Origin: an uncultured Paracoccaceae bacterium
Lineage (GTDB): Bacteria; Pseudomonadota; Alphaproteobacteria; Rhodobacterales; Rhodobacteraceae
DNA: 20,740 bases
Assembly: GCA_913054485.1 (NCBI GenBank)
Contig: CAJXHQ010000007.1
Location: 1 to 20,740 of the forward strand
Direction: 5' to 3'
Part shown: piece by piece, positions 1-8,513 of the stretch
Position numbering within the stretch: the first letter of the stretch is position 1
Layout: every line of letters starts with the position of its first letter
Made by a program: the position numbers and the translations under genes
The notes under the pieces: generated by a model
What the model was told of the DNA's origin: nothing
The model's database searches: none
What the model saw: the letters and a program-made list of their open reading frames with translations, nothing else

Positions 1-740
1 ACCGCGTTGCGCGCGCGGGGCGTGGCGTCTTCCTCCACCAGGTACTTCTGCACGATGAACAGGCTCAGCCCCTTGGGGCCGGCCGGCGCATCCGGGGTGC
101 GGGCCAGCACAAGGTGAATGATGTTTTCGGTCAGGTCATGCTCGCCATAGGTGATGAAAATCTTGGTGCCGGTGACCGCGTAAGCCCCGTCCGCACCCGG
201 CTCTGCTTTGGTGCGCACCAGACCCAGATCACTGCCCGCCTGGGGTTCGGTCAGGTTCATCGTGCCCGACCAGCGGCCCGAGATCAGCGGCTCAAGATAG
301 CGCTGTTTCTGCGCGTCAGACCCGGTCAGCAGCAGCGCCTCGACCGCGCCGTCGGTCAGCAGCGGGCAGAGGCCAAAGCTCAGGTCGGCCGCATTCAGGA
401 TCTCGGTCGCAGCGGCACCAACAGCCCGCGGCAGCCCCATCCCGCCATGGGCCGCGGGGTGCGGCAGGGCCTGCCATCCCATGGCGGCAAACTGTTCATA
501 GGCCTGTACATTGGCCTCCGGAAGGGTCACCCGGCCACCATCAAACTGCGCTCCGGCCTGATCGCCTGCGGGCGACAGCGGCGCGACCACCTCGGCGCAG
601 AACCGGCCGAGGCCGTCCAGGGCCGCCTCAGCATCGGATATGTCGATCCCGGCGTATTCCTCCAGCGCCAGCACCTCCGGCCAGGCGGACAGGGCTTCGA
701 TGGCGAACAGAATATCCCGGACCGGTGCTTTGAACGTCAT
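1..740 (-). CDS. Acyl-CoA dehydrogenase, partial (C-terminal part beyond left edge)
   Basis: This is an FAD-dependent acyl-CoA dehydrogenase expected to introduce a trans-2,3 double bond into an acyl-CoA in the cytoplasm. About 246 N-terminal residues are visible from the ATG at 740 (reads MTFKAPVRDILFAIEAL). That opening resembles the DmdC-like branch, which includes 3-methylmercaptopropionyl-CoA dehydrogenases. The family's mid-region signature is seen as TMNLTEPQAGSDLG, followed by VTGTKIFITYGEHD, the stretch leading to the flavin-binding beta domain. A GGGAG ribosome-binding site lies 8 bases before the start. The frame is open to the window edge; family members run to about 590 residues, so more than half is missing. 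It is divergent from the araC-type gene at 859, its probable regulator. The family is clear. The specific substrate, including any role in dimethylsulfoniopropionate use, is only a guess. Confidence 0.9.
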   Translation of the reverse strand, partial: MTFKAPVRDILFAIEALSAWPEVLALEEYAGIDISDAEAALDGLGRFCAEVVAPLSPAGDQAGAQFDGGRVTLPEANVQAYEQFAAMGWQALPHPAAHGGMGLPRAVGAAATEILNAADLSFGLCPLLTDGAVEALLLTGSDAQKQRYLEPLISGRWSGTMNLTEPQAGSDLGLVRTKAEPGADGAYAVTGTKIFITYGEHDLTENIIHLVLARTPDAPAGPKGLSLFIVQKYLVEEDATPRARNA

Positions 741-858
741 TTCTATTGCTCCCGAAACTGTCAGTAACCGACAGACTATTCGGCAAAATCCCACCAAACC
801 ACTTCCGTTACGGACAAATTCCTATCATAAAGTGACAAACCGGACGGGCCCGCATCAT
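741..858. promoter_or_regulatory. Divergent promoter region with repeated element, acyl-CoA dehydrogenase / araC
   Basis: This 118-base intergenic region separates the divergent acyl-CoA dehydrogenase and araC-type genes. Two similar ten-mers in the same orientation, GTAACCGACA at 764-773 and GTTACGGACA at 807-816, differ at two positions and start 43 bases apart. The first overlaps an inverted repeat CTGTC-N7-GACAG (758-774). The second overlaps a short palindrome TCCGTTACGGA (804-814). AraC-family proteins commonly bind direct repeats, so these are candidate operators. No convincing -35/-10 pair was assigned. Confidence 0.4.
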
Positions 859-1878
859 ATGACTGCCTCTGACCCCACAAGCCTTTCAACGGTGTCTTCT
901 CAGTTCATTGAAGACTGGATTGCCGCGCTGCGCAGCCGCTGCACATCTGCTCAGCTGGCGCAGTTTCTGCAGCAATCCGGCATGCAGCCCCCGCGCGGCA
1001 CCCTGTCCAGCCGGATCACTCCGGACCAGACCTTCCGGCCGTATCAGCTGGCCGCCATTGAAACCGGGGATGAGATGATGGGCCTGTGGAGCCGCCCGAT
1101 CCGCAGCCGGGCCTTGCAGCATTTGCTGACCACAGTCCGCGAGGCCAGCTCCCTGCCCGCAGCCCTGCACAGGTTCTCAACCTTCTGGAACCTGCTGCTG
1201 GACGACAGCCAGCTGCGCCTCACCGGCACCGGCAGCCGGATCACTCTGGAGCTGGACGCGCGATATCCGCAAACACCTCAGCGCTTCGGCCATATGCTGA
1301 TCCTGAAGCTGGCGCATGGGCTGTTATCCTGGCTGGCCGGGTACGAGGTGCCAGTAGCCTCGGTCCGCTTTGCCTTCCCCCGGCCCGGCTTTGCAGAGGA
1401 TTACGCCGTTATCTTTCCAGCTCCGGTCAGTTTCTCCGCTGCCGCTTCGGCGATTTCTTTTGACGCGGACAACCTCGGCCCCGCTCAGCCGCGCAGCAAG
1501 GAGGAGCTGGCCCTGTTCCTCGGCCGCGCACCGCGTGATTGGATCTTCACCGGCTTCCGCGAACACACCCGGTCGCTGCGGGTGCGCGACTTCCTGTTTC
1601 GGGCCAGCTGGGCGGAAGGCCATCTCAACGGCGCAGCTAACGCCCTGAACACCACGCCCAGAACGCTGATGCGGAGCCTGAAGGCCGAGGGCACATCCTT
1701 TCAGGTCATCAAAGACGGGTTGCGCCGCGATCTGGCGATCCGGGATCTGCAGGCCGGCGGCAAAAGCATCGAAGAGATTTCCCAGGATCTGGGGTTTTCA
1801 TCGCCGGCCAATTTCCACCGCGCATTCCTGCGCTGGACTGGCGGGCGGCCTAGCGCCTACCGGCGGCCGCCCAGCTGA
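859..1878 (+). CDS. AraC-family transcriptional regulator
   Basis: This is a cytoplasmic DNA-binding regulator of 339 residues. The C-terminal 100 residues form an AraC-type double helix-turn-helix: the first helix pair lies around AANALNTTPRTLMRSLKAEG and the second around KSIEEISQDLGFSSPANFHRAF, ending in the usual G-x-x-P-S-x-Y-R. The N-terminal part, with an RPYQLAA-like stretch, resembles the arabinose-binding-like effector domain of OruR-type regulators. The ATG at 859 was chosen because upstream codons in the same frame (open back to 640) run through the divergent promoter region and into the neighbouring gene. A GTG at 832 is a less likely alternative. Length and domain order fit OruR-type regulators of about 330-340 residues. 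Position suggests control of the adjacent acyl-CoA dehydrogenase gene. A terminator follows directly. Confidence 0.88.
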   Translation: MTASDPTSLSTVSSQFIEDWIAALRSRCTSAQLAQFLQQSGMQPPRGTLSSRITPDQTFRPYQLAAIETGDEMMGLWSRPIRSRALQHLLTTVREASSLPAALHRFSTFWNLLLDDSQLRLTGTGSRITLELDARYPQTPQRFGHMLILKLAHGLLSWLAGYEVPVASVRFAFPRPGFAEDYAVIFPAPVSFSAAASAISFDADNLGPAQPRSKEELALFLGRAPRDWIFTGFREHTRSLRVRDFLFRASWAEGHLNGAANALNTTPRTLMRSLKAEGTSFQVIKDGLRRDLAIRDLQAGGKSIEEISQDLGFSSPANFHRAFLRWTGGRPSAYRRPPS

Positions 1879-1896
1879 CCGTAGCGGTAAGAGTTT

Positions 1897-1928
1897 CCCC
1901 CGCCGGCAAAGGCAGGCGGGGGGGTTTT
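1897..1928 (+). terminator. Intrinsic terminator after the araC-type gene
   Basis: An 8 bp GC-only stem (CCCCCGCC at 1897-1904 pairing with GGCGGGGG at 1915-1922) closes a 10-base loop and is followed by GG and TTTT, 18 bases after the araC stop. On the opposite strand the hairpin is followed by AAACTC, not a T tract, so it is directional for the plus strand. Confidence 0.75.
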
Positions 1929-1943
1929 GCGGTTTCAGACGCG

Positions 1944-3206
1944 CTACAGCAGCGCCAGCGAGAGGGCCGGCACAAAACTGACCACCATCAGCACCAGCAC
2001 CATCAGCGCAATGAAGGGCAGCACTGATTTGGCGACCAGAAAGAACCTCTCCTTGAAGGCGGTAGAGGCCACCAGCAGGTTAAGCCCCATCGGCGGCGTC
2101 AGGAGGCCGATCTCCAGGTTCAGCACCATGATAATGCCCAAGTGCACCGGGTCGATGCCGAAGCTTTGCGCCACCGGCAGCACCAGCGGGCCAAGGATCA
2201 GCAGCGCCGAAATCGTATCCATCACCGTGCCCACCAGCAGCAAAAGCAGGTTGAGGCAGAGCAGGAACAGGATAAAGCTGCCGATATTGCCCTGCAGCCA
2301 CGTGGACAGCGCCTGCGGCACGCCTTCGGAAGCCAGGAAAATATTGACGCTGACCGCGATGGCGATGATCGGCAAGAGGCTGCCCAGCAATGCGACGGTC
2401 TCCTGCACGATGTTGTAGAGATCCTTCAGCCCCAGTTCGCGGTGGATGAAGGCCTCGACCAGCACCGCGTAGAACAGCGCCACAGCGGCGGATTCCGTTG
2501 GCGTGAAGAAGCCCGAGTAGATGCCGCCCAGCAGAAGCACCGGCATGAACAGGGCCGGGCCGCCGTTCATCACCGCCTTGCGCAGGCTGCGGCGGTCTTC
2601 AGCTTCCGGGATCGGCACATTGCGGTTCACATAGAGCGAATAGACCACCATCACCCCGGTTAGCAGGATCCCCGGCAAGAGGCCGGCCAGGAACAGATCG
2701 ACGATCGAAGTTTCAGTTGCGATGCCATAGATGATCAGCGGGATCGACGGCGGGATGATGATCCCCAAAGTGCCGCCCGAGGTCAGCGCCCCCAGCGAAT
2801 AGGACTTTGAATAGTTCTGCGCCAGCAGGGCCGGGTAAAGCACCGCGCCCACCGCCAGCAATGTCACCGGCGAGGAGCCCGAGATCGCCGCAAACACCGC
2901 GCAAGACAAAATGGACGCCGCGCCCAGCCCGCCGCGCAGGCGCTGCGTGAGGGCCGTCATCACGTCGATCAGACGTTCCGCGATGGAGCCGCGGGTCATC
3001 ACCGCACCCACCAGAATGAACATCGGGATCGACAGGAGCGCCTCCTTGTCGATGGCGATCCAGGCGTCTTCGACCAGGTAGAGAACATCGCCGTCACCCC
3101 AGGCCAAATGCATGAAGGCCACGGCCACCGCGAGGATGATCACGATATTCTGCCGAAGGATCAGCAAGCCGGTGACGATCAGCAAGAGAAGAACAGATGC
3201 AGGCAT
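1944..3206 (-). CDS. dctM: TRAP transporter large permease (DctM), system A
   Basis: This is the ion-coupled large membrane subunit of a TRAP transporter, about 420 residues and very hydrophobic, as expected for DctM. It has the paired hairpin motifs of the family: GGTLGIIIPPSIPLIIYG in the first half and EIGLLTPPMGLNLLVAST in the second. These belong to the two inverted structural repeats thought to form the sodium and substrate sites. The start is placed at the ATG at 3206, which overlaps the TGA of dctQ by one base and has GGAGG 8 bases upstream. A GTG one codon earlier (3209) is an alternative. It is the third gene of dctP-dctQ-dctM and the frame is intact, in contrast to its paralogue in system B. 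The substrate cannot be read from this subunit. Confidence 0.95.
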   Translation of the reverse strand: MPASVLLLLIVTGLLILRQNIVIILAVAVAFMHLAWGDGDVLYLVEDAWIAIDKEALLSIPMFILVGAVMTRGSIAERLIDVMTALTQRLRGGLGAASILSCAVFAAISGSSPVTLLAVGAVLYPALLAQNYSKSYSLGALTSGGTLGIIIPPSIPLIIYGIATETSIVDLFLAGLLPGILLTGVMVVYSLYVNRNVPIPEAEDRRSLRKAVMNGGPALFMPVLLLGGIYSGFFTPTESAAVALFYAVLVEAFIHRELGLKDLYNIVQETVALLGSLLPIIAIAVSVNIFLASEGVPQALSTWLQGNIGSFILFLLCLNLLLLLVGTVMDTISALLILGPLVLPVAQSFGIDPVHLGIIMVLNLEIGLLTPPMGLNLLVASTAFKERFFLVAKSVLPFIALMVLVLMVVSFVPALSLALL

Positions 3207-3694
3207 CACATGGCCTCCTGCTGTTTGGGCTGCAGATCAGGCCAGCCGGCAAAAATCAGCGACCGTAAACCGGCCGAAGCCAGACCGTAGGGCAAGGCCA
3301 GCTGAGGGATCCAGATTTCCAGATCCAGCGGCGGGGTGGTGAACCCCATCATCTTGTTGTCCAAGACCAGAAGCGCGCCGAAATAGGCCCCGGCGAAGAG
3401 CACGGCAGCCGCGACCAGATGGCCTAGGCGGGTGACCAGCGGCTCAAACCGCGCCGGGGTCACGAAATCCAGAACCGAGGGGCGGATATGCCGGTTCAGG
3501 GCAAAGGCGACGCCGATGCCGATCAGCGCGGCACCGTTGGCCAGCAGAACGGCCATGCGCTGGCCGCCCCAGATGGGCGAAGAGAAGACCTCGCGCCCGA
3601 TGACATCTGCAAACAAAATGGCCGCGGCGATCGCATAGAACGCCCCGGCCACCAGTGTTTCCAGACGCAGCAATGTGCTCAGGAAACGTTTCAT
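3206..3694 (-). CDS. dctQ: TRAP transporter small permease (DctQ), system A
   Basis: This is the small membrane subunit of the TRAP transporter, 162 residues with about four hydrophobic segments (roughly 15-33, 45-65, 88-108 and 125-148). NRHIRPSVLD matches the conserved H-I-x-V motif of the DctQ family. The start is the ATG at 3694 (MKRFLSTLL), 4 bases after the dctP stop. The longer frame up to 3772 would overlap dctP heavily and add a charged, non-family N-terminus. It partners with the DctM encoded immediately downstream. Confidence 0.9.
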   Translation of the reverse strand: MKRFLSTLLRLETLVAGAFYAIAAAILFADVIGREVFSSPIWGGQRMAVLLANGAALIGIGVAFALNRHIRPSVLDFVTPARFEPLVTRLGHLVAAAVLFAGAYFGALLVLDNKMMGFTTPPLDLEIWIPQLALPYGLASAGLRSLIFAGWPDLQPKQQEAM

Positions 3695-3698
3695 CGGC

Positions 3699-4694
3699 TT
3701 ACTTCGTGCAGGCCGCGCGGGCTGCAACCTGCGCATCAAATATACGCTGGGCTTCGCCGCCGATGCTGCCAATCAGCTCCTGCTGGTGCTCTTCGGTGAA
3801 GAGCGCCGCCCATTTGGCGCGGGCCTCGTCGTCCAGATCGGCAATGGTGCCGCCGTTTTCAACGTGCTTGGCTTCGAAGAAGTTGATCGCACCGCGGACG
3901 GCTGCGCGCAGGGCATCCGCGCTTTCCATCGAGTCAGAGAAGGCTGTCTGCTCTTCCGGGCTCATCTTGTCCCAGACCTTCTTGCTGATCAGCATGACCG
4001 AGGGCTGATAGATGTGGCGGGTCTTCACCAGGTGCGGCGAGAGCTTGCCAATTCCGGCCGCCACGTAAGAGATCGAGGGCAGCTCGCCGCCTTCGATGAC
4101 GCCAGTCTGCAGGGTCGAGGCGATCTCGGCGAAGGGCAGCGGCACGCCGGAGACACCGGCAGCGCGCCAGTAGATGTCGTTGTTCTTGGCCGGGGCGACG
4201 CGCATCTTCAGGTTCGCCACTTCGGAAGGTTCAGAGACGACTTCATTGGTGAAGAGGTTCTGCCAGCCCAGTTCCTGCCACTGTACCAGATGCAGACCGC
4301 GCTTCTCGAACAGCGCGTTGAAAGTGTCCGACAGGTGGTTGTCGATGGCGCATTCGGCCTGCTCGAAGCTGTCCCAGAAGAAAGGTGTCACCAGCATGGT
4401 GATCTCCGGCACCACGGTGGCCACAGCAGTCACCGAGAAAACGCCAACGTCCAGACGGCCGCGGGCGGTCTGTTTGATGGTCTCGGTCTCGGCACCCAGC
4501 TGGTTGGAAGGGAAGACCTCCATGGTCATCGCGCCGCCGGTGGCCGCAGAAAGCGCCTCGGCGGATTTTTCCAGATGGGATACCCAGGGCGTATTTGCCG
4601 GGGCGGCAGTGGATGCTTTCAGTGTTTTTGCTTCGGCTGAAACGCCAAGGCTCGCGGCGGCGACGGCGGCCGCCAGGGCAAATTTGATGCGCAT
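3699..4694 (-). CDS. dctP: TRAP transporter substrate-binding protein (DctP), system A
   Basis: This is the periplasmic solute receptor of a TRAP transporter, 331 residues. It begins with a Sec signal peptide: a basic MRIK, an Ala-rich core and a likely cleavage after AEA (about residue 22). The mature part has the DctP pattern: an ELGWQNLFTN strand, then LKMRVAP with Arg165 in the place of the family's conserved carboxylate-binding arginine, then LPFAEIASTLQTGVIEGGE. This supports an organic-acid ligand, although the exact compound is unknown. A strong AGGAGG site lies 6 bases before the ATG. It is the first gene of the dctPQM operon and is divergent from a TetR regulator that probably controls it. 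Confidence 0.94.
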   Translation of the reverse strand: MRIKFALAAAVAAASLGVSAEAKTLKASTAAPANTPWVSHLEKSAEALSAATGGAMTMEVFPSNQLGAETETIKQTARGRLDVGVFSVTAVATVVPEITMLVTPFFWDSFEQAECAIDNHLSDTFNALFEKRGLHLVQWQELGWQNLFTNEVVSEPSEVANLKMRVAPAKNNDIYWRAAGVSGVPLPFAEIASTLQTGVIEGGELPSISYVAAGIGKLSPHLVKTRHIYQPSVMLISKKVWDKMSPEEQTAFSDSMESADALRAAVRGAINFFEAKHVENGGTIADLDDEARAKWAALFTEEHQQELIGSIGGEAQRIFDAQVAARAACTK

Positions 4695-4759
4695 AATAGT
4701 CCTCCTGATGACCGCCGCCCTCTGAGCGGGGCTTCGATGTCGAATCGGAACGTAGTAGA

Positions 4760-4779
4760 ACTAGAAAATCAATTCTAGT
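4760..4779. promoter_or_regulatory. Palindromic operator candidate between dctP (A) and tetR
   Basis: A perfect inverted repeat, ACTAGAA-N6-TTCTAGT, lies in the AT-rich middle of the 128-base divergent region. A roughly 20 bp two-fold symmetric site fits a TetR-family dimer. It is 43 bases upstream of the tetR ATG and 65 upstream of dctP, so one site could control both genes. No strong -35/-10 boxes were identified with confidence. Confidence 0.55.
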
Positions 4780-4822
4780 ATTTTTAGGGTTGCCGGATTC
4801 AGGCTGGGGGGTACAAACGGGT

Positions 4823-5449
4823 ATGGCGGAGATCAGCAGCAGAGAACCGCGGCGGCGCCAAAAGCGCGGGCTGAAAGCGGAACAGAAAATACTGGAGGCC
4901 GCCGAGGCACTGCTGTGCGAGGGCGGCTTTGACGCGGCACAGATTTCACGAATCGTGGAAGTCTCGGGCGTGTCCAACGGCAGTTTCTACCACCATTTCG
5001 GCTCCAAGGAGGCGGTGGTGCGCCGGATGATCGCCCGCTATTGCGACAAGGCCAAGTCCATGTTTTCAGGATTGGAATTGGCCGGCCTGGCCTATGATGA
5101 GGCGATCTTTCGCGCTGTGTGCACGATGATCTGCCTGTTCGAGGAAAACCCTGAGCTATACCGGACCATGGGCGCCCGCGTCAAAGCAGAGCCGGACATC
5201 TGGGAACCGCTGCGCGGCCTGCGCGGGGAGTTCGAACTGAAGCTTTTGACCGAAATCGGTCCGATGCTGTCGGACCGCGGCATCCCCGACCCCGAACTGG
5301 CGATCAGCACCATGATGCAGTCGGTCCTGGCGATCGGCACTCATAACATCCTGTTCTCCTCAGGGCCCATCCGGCTGTATGACAGCCACTCGCGGGACCA
5401 GCTGGTGAGAATTGCCAAAGCAGTTCTGGAGTTGGAAAAGCGCAGCTGA
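4823..5449 (+). CDS. TetR-family transcriptional regulator
   Basis: This is a 208-residue cytoplasmic repressor-type protein. The N-terminal TetR helix-turn-helix covers residues 20-66: an ILEAAEALLCEGGFDAAQISRI helix region, then the recognition segment VSGVSNGSFYHHFGSKEAV, which has the family-typical S-x-Y-x-H-F. The C-terminal two thirds is the variable ligand-binding domain and suggests no ligand. The ATG at 4823 gives MAEISSREPR; a TTG eleven codons earlier (4790) would extend into the operator region and is less likely. Arrangement with the divergent dctPQM operon suggests that it senses the transported compound or a derivative. It converges on the sulfatase gene, with 173 bases between them. 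Confidence 0.92.
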   Translation: MAEISSREPRRRQKRGLKAEQKILEAAEALLCEGGFDAAQISRIVEVSGVSNGSFYHHFGSKEAVVRRMIARYCDKAKSMFSGLELAGLAYDEAIFRAVCTMICLFEENPELYRTMGARVKAEPDIWEPLRGLRGEFELKLLTEIGPMLSDRGIPDPELAISTMMQSVLAIGTHNILFSSGPIRLYDSHSRDQLVRIAKAVLELEKRS

Positions 5450-5622
5450 GCGGTCCGGCTGGAGGTCACCCGGCGCCTGGTCCGGCCATCATGGCGAAGG
5501 ATCCTGCGGCTGGCACCAGACCGGAAATGTGCTCGCGAGCGGGACACAGTGCCGCGTGATCGCATTGAACGCGAAACAGAGACCTGCGCGGGCTACAGCC
5601 TATGGAGCCGGGTTTCACCTGG

Positions 5623-7212
5623 TCAAAGCGTCCATTTGCCGATCAGGATCCCGGAACTGTCTTCATCCCGCTTAAGCTCACGCGCGGCCTCCGCCGGCAT
5701 CGCGACCCGGTTCTTGCGGCTTAGCAGCCTGTCCAGCTGCGCAACGTGCATCTGGCGGCGCGGCTCCTCGTATGCGGGGTCGCGGCCCAGGTCGCGCAGC
5801 TCATCCGGGTCGTTCTCCAGGTCGAAAAGCTGCGGCGGGAAGTGGCGGAAGTGGACGTATTTCCATCTCTCCGAGCGCAGCATGTAGCCACGCGCCGCAT
5901 CCATCTCCACGCCCAGGGTTTCGCGCGCCGCGTAAAAGCCGAAATCGATTTCAGAGAACGCCATATCACGCCAGTCTTCAGGGTCATCACCGCGCAGAAG
6001 CGGCATTAGCGAGCGCCCCTCCAGCCGGTGCGGCGCGGCGGGCGCGCCAGTGGCCTCCAGGAATGTGGGCAGCAGGTCGACGGCCTCTACCAGATGTTCG
6101 CAGGCGGTGCCTCGAGTGGCGTCAGCACCGGGCCTCGGATCATAGACGATCAGCGGCACCCGGACCGAACATTCGTGGAACAGCTCCTTTTCGCCCAGCC
6201 AGTGATCGCCGAGGTAGTCGCCGTGATCGGAGGTAAAGACGATCATCGTCTCCCTGTCCTTCCCGGTTTCCTCCAGCCAGGCAAACAACCGGCCGAGGTG
6301 ATCATCGATCTGCTTGATCAGCCCCATATAGGCCGGCAGCATCCGCTCGCGCGCGCCGTCTTTCGAGAATGTCTCGCTCACTTCCATGTCCATGAAGGCG
6401 CGGTAGACCGGGTTGGGGTCTTCGCGTTCGCCCATATCGCGCTGCATCGGGGTAAAGTCATCAGCCCCGTACATGTCGTGATAGGGCGCCGGCGCCATAT
6501 AGGGCCAATGCGGCTTGATATAGCTGAGATGGCAGAGCCACGGCGTGTCGCCTGCTTCCTCGATGAACTGCCGTGCCCGCATGGTCATATAGGCGGTCTC
6601 AGAATGTTCTTCCTTCACCCGTGCGGGCAGGTGGTTGTTCTGGATCGCCCAGCCGGACAGGATTTCACCATCCTCGCCTTCGGCAGAATTGGCGTAGTCG
6701 TCCCAGGGGTTTTCGCCGTCATAGCCCTGCTCACGCAGCCAGTCATTGTAAGCCAGCTTGCCGCCCTTCTTGCGCAGCAGCGGTTTCGGGTGCAGACCGT
6801 CGTCGCGCTCATAAGGATCAAACCCCGGCTGCAGCGCTTTTTGGGCCGCCGCGCTGGCGGGGTCCGCACCCAGACGCTCCATGCCGTCGCGGTCGGGGAA
6901 CATATGGGTCTTGCCGACCACGGCGGTGCGCATTCCATGGGGGGGCAGGTAGTCGCCCATGGTCATCTCACCCGCAGGCAGCGGCACCCGGTTCCAGGTG
7001 GCGCCATGGCTGAAGACAGTGCGCCCGGTATAGAAGGACGCGCGGCTTGGCCCGCAGACCGGCGACTGCACATAGGCGCGGTCGAACCGCACGCCCTTGG
7101 CGGCCAGCCTGTCGATATTGGGCGTGTGCAGATGCGGATGCCCATAGCAGCTGAGGTAGTCCCAGCGCAGCTGATCGGCCATGATGAAAAGGATGTTCTT
7201 GATCGTGCTCAT
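5623..7212 (-). CDS. Type I sulfatase / phosphonate monoester hydrolase-like enzyme
   Basis: This is an alkaline-phosphatase-superfamily hydrolase of 529 residues that hydrolyses sulfate esters or phosphonate monoesters. The nucleophile motif is C53-G-P-S-R57 followed by ASFYTGR; the cysteine would be oxidised to formylglycine by an activating enzyme not encoded here. Metal-site residues are seen in MADQ (Asp13) and FTSDHGDYLGDH (Asp329, His330). From memory, YIKPHWPYMAPAPYHDMY and the C-terminal KYVHFRHFPPQLFDLENDP are closest to rhizobial and Burkholderia phosphonate monoester hydrolases. There is no signal peptide, so it acts in the cytoplasm on an imported substrate. The ATG at 7212 follows the dctM stop by 5 bases with AGGTAAG upstream, making it the last gene of TRAP operon B. 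The sulfatase versus phosphonate ester choice is unresolved. Confidence 0.9.
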   Translation of the reverse strand: MSTIKNILFIMADQLRWDYLSCYGHPHLHTPNIDRLAAKGVRFDRAYVQSPVCGPSRASFYTGRTVFSHGATWNRVPLPAGEMTMGDYLPPHGMRTAVVGKTHMFPDRDGMERLGADPASAAAQKALQPGFDPYERDDGLHPKPLLRKKGGKLAYNDWLREQGYDGENPWDDYANSAEGEDGEILSGWAIQNNHLPARVKEEHSETAYMTMRARQFIEEAGDTPWLCHLSYIKPHWPYMAPAPYHDMYGADDFTPMQRDMGEREDPNPVYRAFMDMEVSETFSKDGARERMLPAYMGLIKQIDDHLGRLFAWLEETGKDRETMIVFTSDHGDYLGDHWLGEKELFHECSVRVPLIVYDPRPGADATRGTACEHLVEAVDLLPTFLEATGAPAAPHRLEGRSLMPLLRGDDPEDWRDMAFSEIDFGFYAARETLGVEMDAARGYMLRSERWKYVHFRHFPPQLFDLENDPDELRDLGRDPAYEEPRRQMHVAQLDRLLSRKNRVAMPAEAARELKRDEDSSGILIGKWTL

Positions 7213-7217
7213 GGGTC

Positions 7218-8513
7218 TTACCTCATCAGCCCGGGAAGCGCTGTGGCGATGGGCGGGAAGATCAGCACCAGCGCAAGGCCAGCGCTGAGCGCAAAGATAT
7301 AGGGCAGCACACCGCCGAAGATTTTGCCCAGCGGCACCTCCGGCAGCACCGATTTCACCACAAAGACATTCATGCCAATGGGCGGCGTGATCAGGCCGAT
7401 CTCGGACACCAGAACCACCAGGATGCCGAACCAGATCAGGTCGACCCCGTTGAAGGTGAGGGCCGGCAGAAAGACCGGCACCAGCAGCACCAGAATGCCG
7501 ATCGCCTCGAAGACCATGCCCATGACGATTGCAATGGCACAGATGAACAGCACAAGGCCAAAGGGCGACAGCTGCCAGGCATCGACATAATCCAACAGGT
7601 CATAAGGCAGGCCCGAAAGGTTCACGAACTGCGAGAACACGATCGCCCCCAGCAGCACGATGAAGATCGTGGCCGTGGTGGTGGTGGCATCCACCAGACA
7701 GTCGCGCCATTACGACAGGCTGCGCATGTGGTCGCGGGTCACGGCGATCACGGCGGCCCCGAAGGCGCCGATGCCCGAAGCCTCGGTGGCGGTGAAAGCG
7801 CCGGAATAAATGCCGCCCAGCACGGTCAGGAACAGGATCAGCACTGGCATGGTGCCGCGAATGGCTTCCTTACGGCGCGCAGGTTCCAGCGGCGGCGCTT
7901 CCGGCGCGGCGGAGGGATCGCGGCGGACCACAAAGCCCACCACCATCAGGAACAGCAGCACCAGCAGGATGCCGGGCAGAATGCCCGCAATGAACAGCAG
8001 CCCGATGTCCTGTTCGGCCACGATGCCATAAATCACCAGCGGCACCGACGGCGGGATCATGATCCCCAGCGTGCCGCCCGCAGCAATGGTGCCCGACGCC
8101 AGGCTGTTGGAATATTTGTAGCTTTTCATCGGCGGCATGGCGACCTTGGCCATGGTGGCCGCGGTGGCCAGCGTGGAGCCGCAGACGGCGGAAAACCCGC
8201 CCGCCGCCAGCACCGTGGCCAGCGCCAGCCCGCCGCGGAAGCCCCCCAGCCCGGCATAGGCCGCATCATACAGATCCTGGCTGATCCGCGCCTGCACGAT
8301 CAGCACCCCCATCAGGATGAACAGCGGGATGACGCTGAGGTTGTAGTTCATGCTGTCGTGAAACACCTGCTGGCCGACCATCGCCAGCGAAGCCTCCCAG
8401 CCGCGCAGGTAAGCAAAGCCGAAGAAGCCGACGATCAGTGTGGCAAAGCCAACCCGGAAGCCGAGGAAGCACAGGACCAGAAGGGCCGCGAAACCGGTGA
8501 GCGCAATAGCCAT
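7218..8513 (-). pseudogene. dctM: TRAP large permease (DctM), system B, interrupted by an in-frame TAA
   Basis: Read across one stop codon, this frame encodes a normal-length DctM of about 430 residues, with GGTLGIMIPPSVPLVIYG in the first half and EIGLITPPIGMNVFVVKS in the second. The stop is a TAA at 7710-7712 (codon 268), between RDHMRSLS and WRDCLVDATTTTATIF. There is no frameshift and no other damage. It falls in the loop between the two structural repeats, so the truncated product would lack half of the transport unit. The next in-frame start is a GTG at 7694 without a clear ribosome-binding site. The true start is the ATG at 8513, sharing one base with the dctQ stop. It may be a recent pseudogene, a base-call error or, less likely, a read-through or split protein. 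Confidence 0.85.

Noticed and set aside
640..858. A 73-residue N-terminal extension of the AraC-type regulator
   Set aside because: It crosses the divergent promoter and overlaps the start of the acyl-CoA dehydrogenase gene; the ATG at 859 gives the normal family length.
3675..4640. A 321-codon plus-strand open frame opposite dctP of system A
   Set aside because: Shadow frame of a well-supported receptor gene; no family resemblance.
6028..7302. A 424-codon plus-strand open frame opposite the sulfatase gene
   Set aside because: It mirrors the sulfatase coding strand, has no recognisable motif and runs into the neighbouring gene; a GC-driven shadow.
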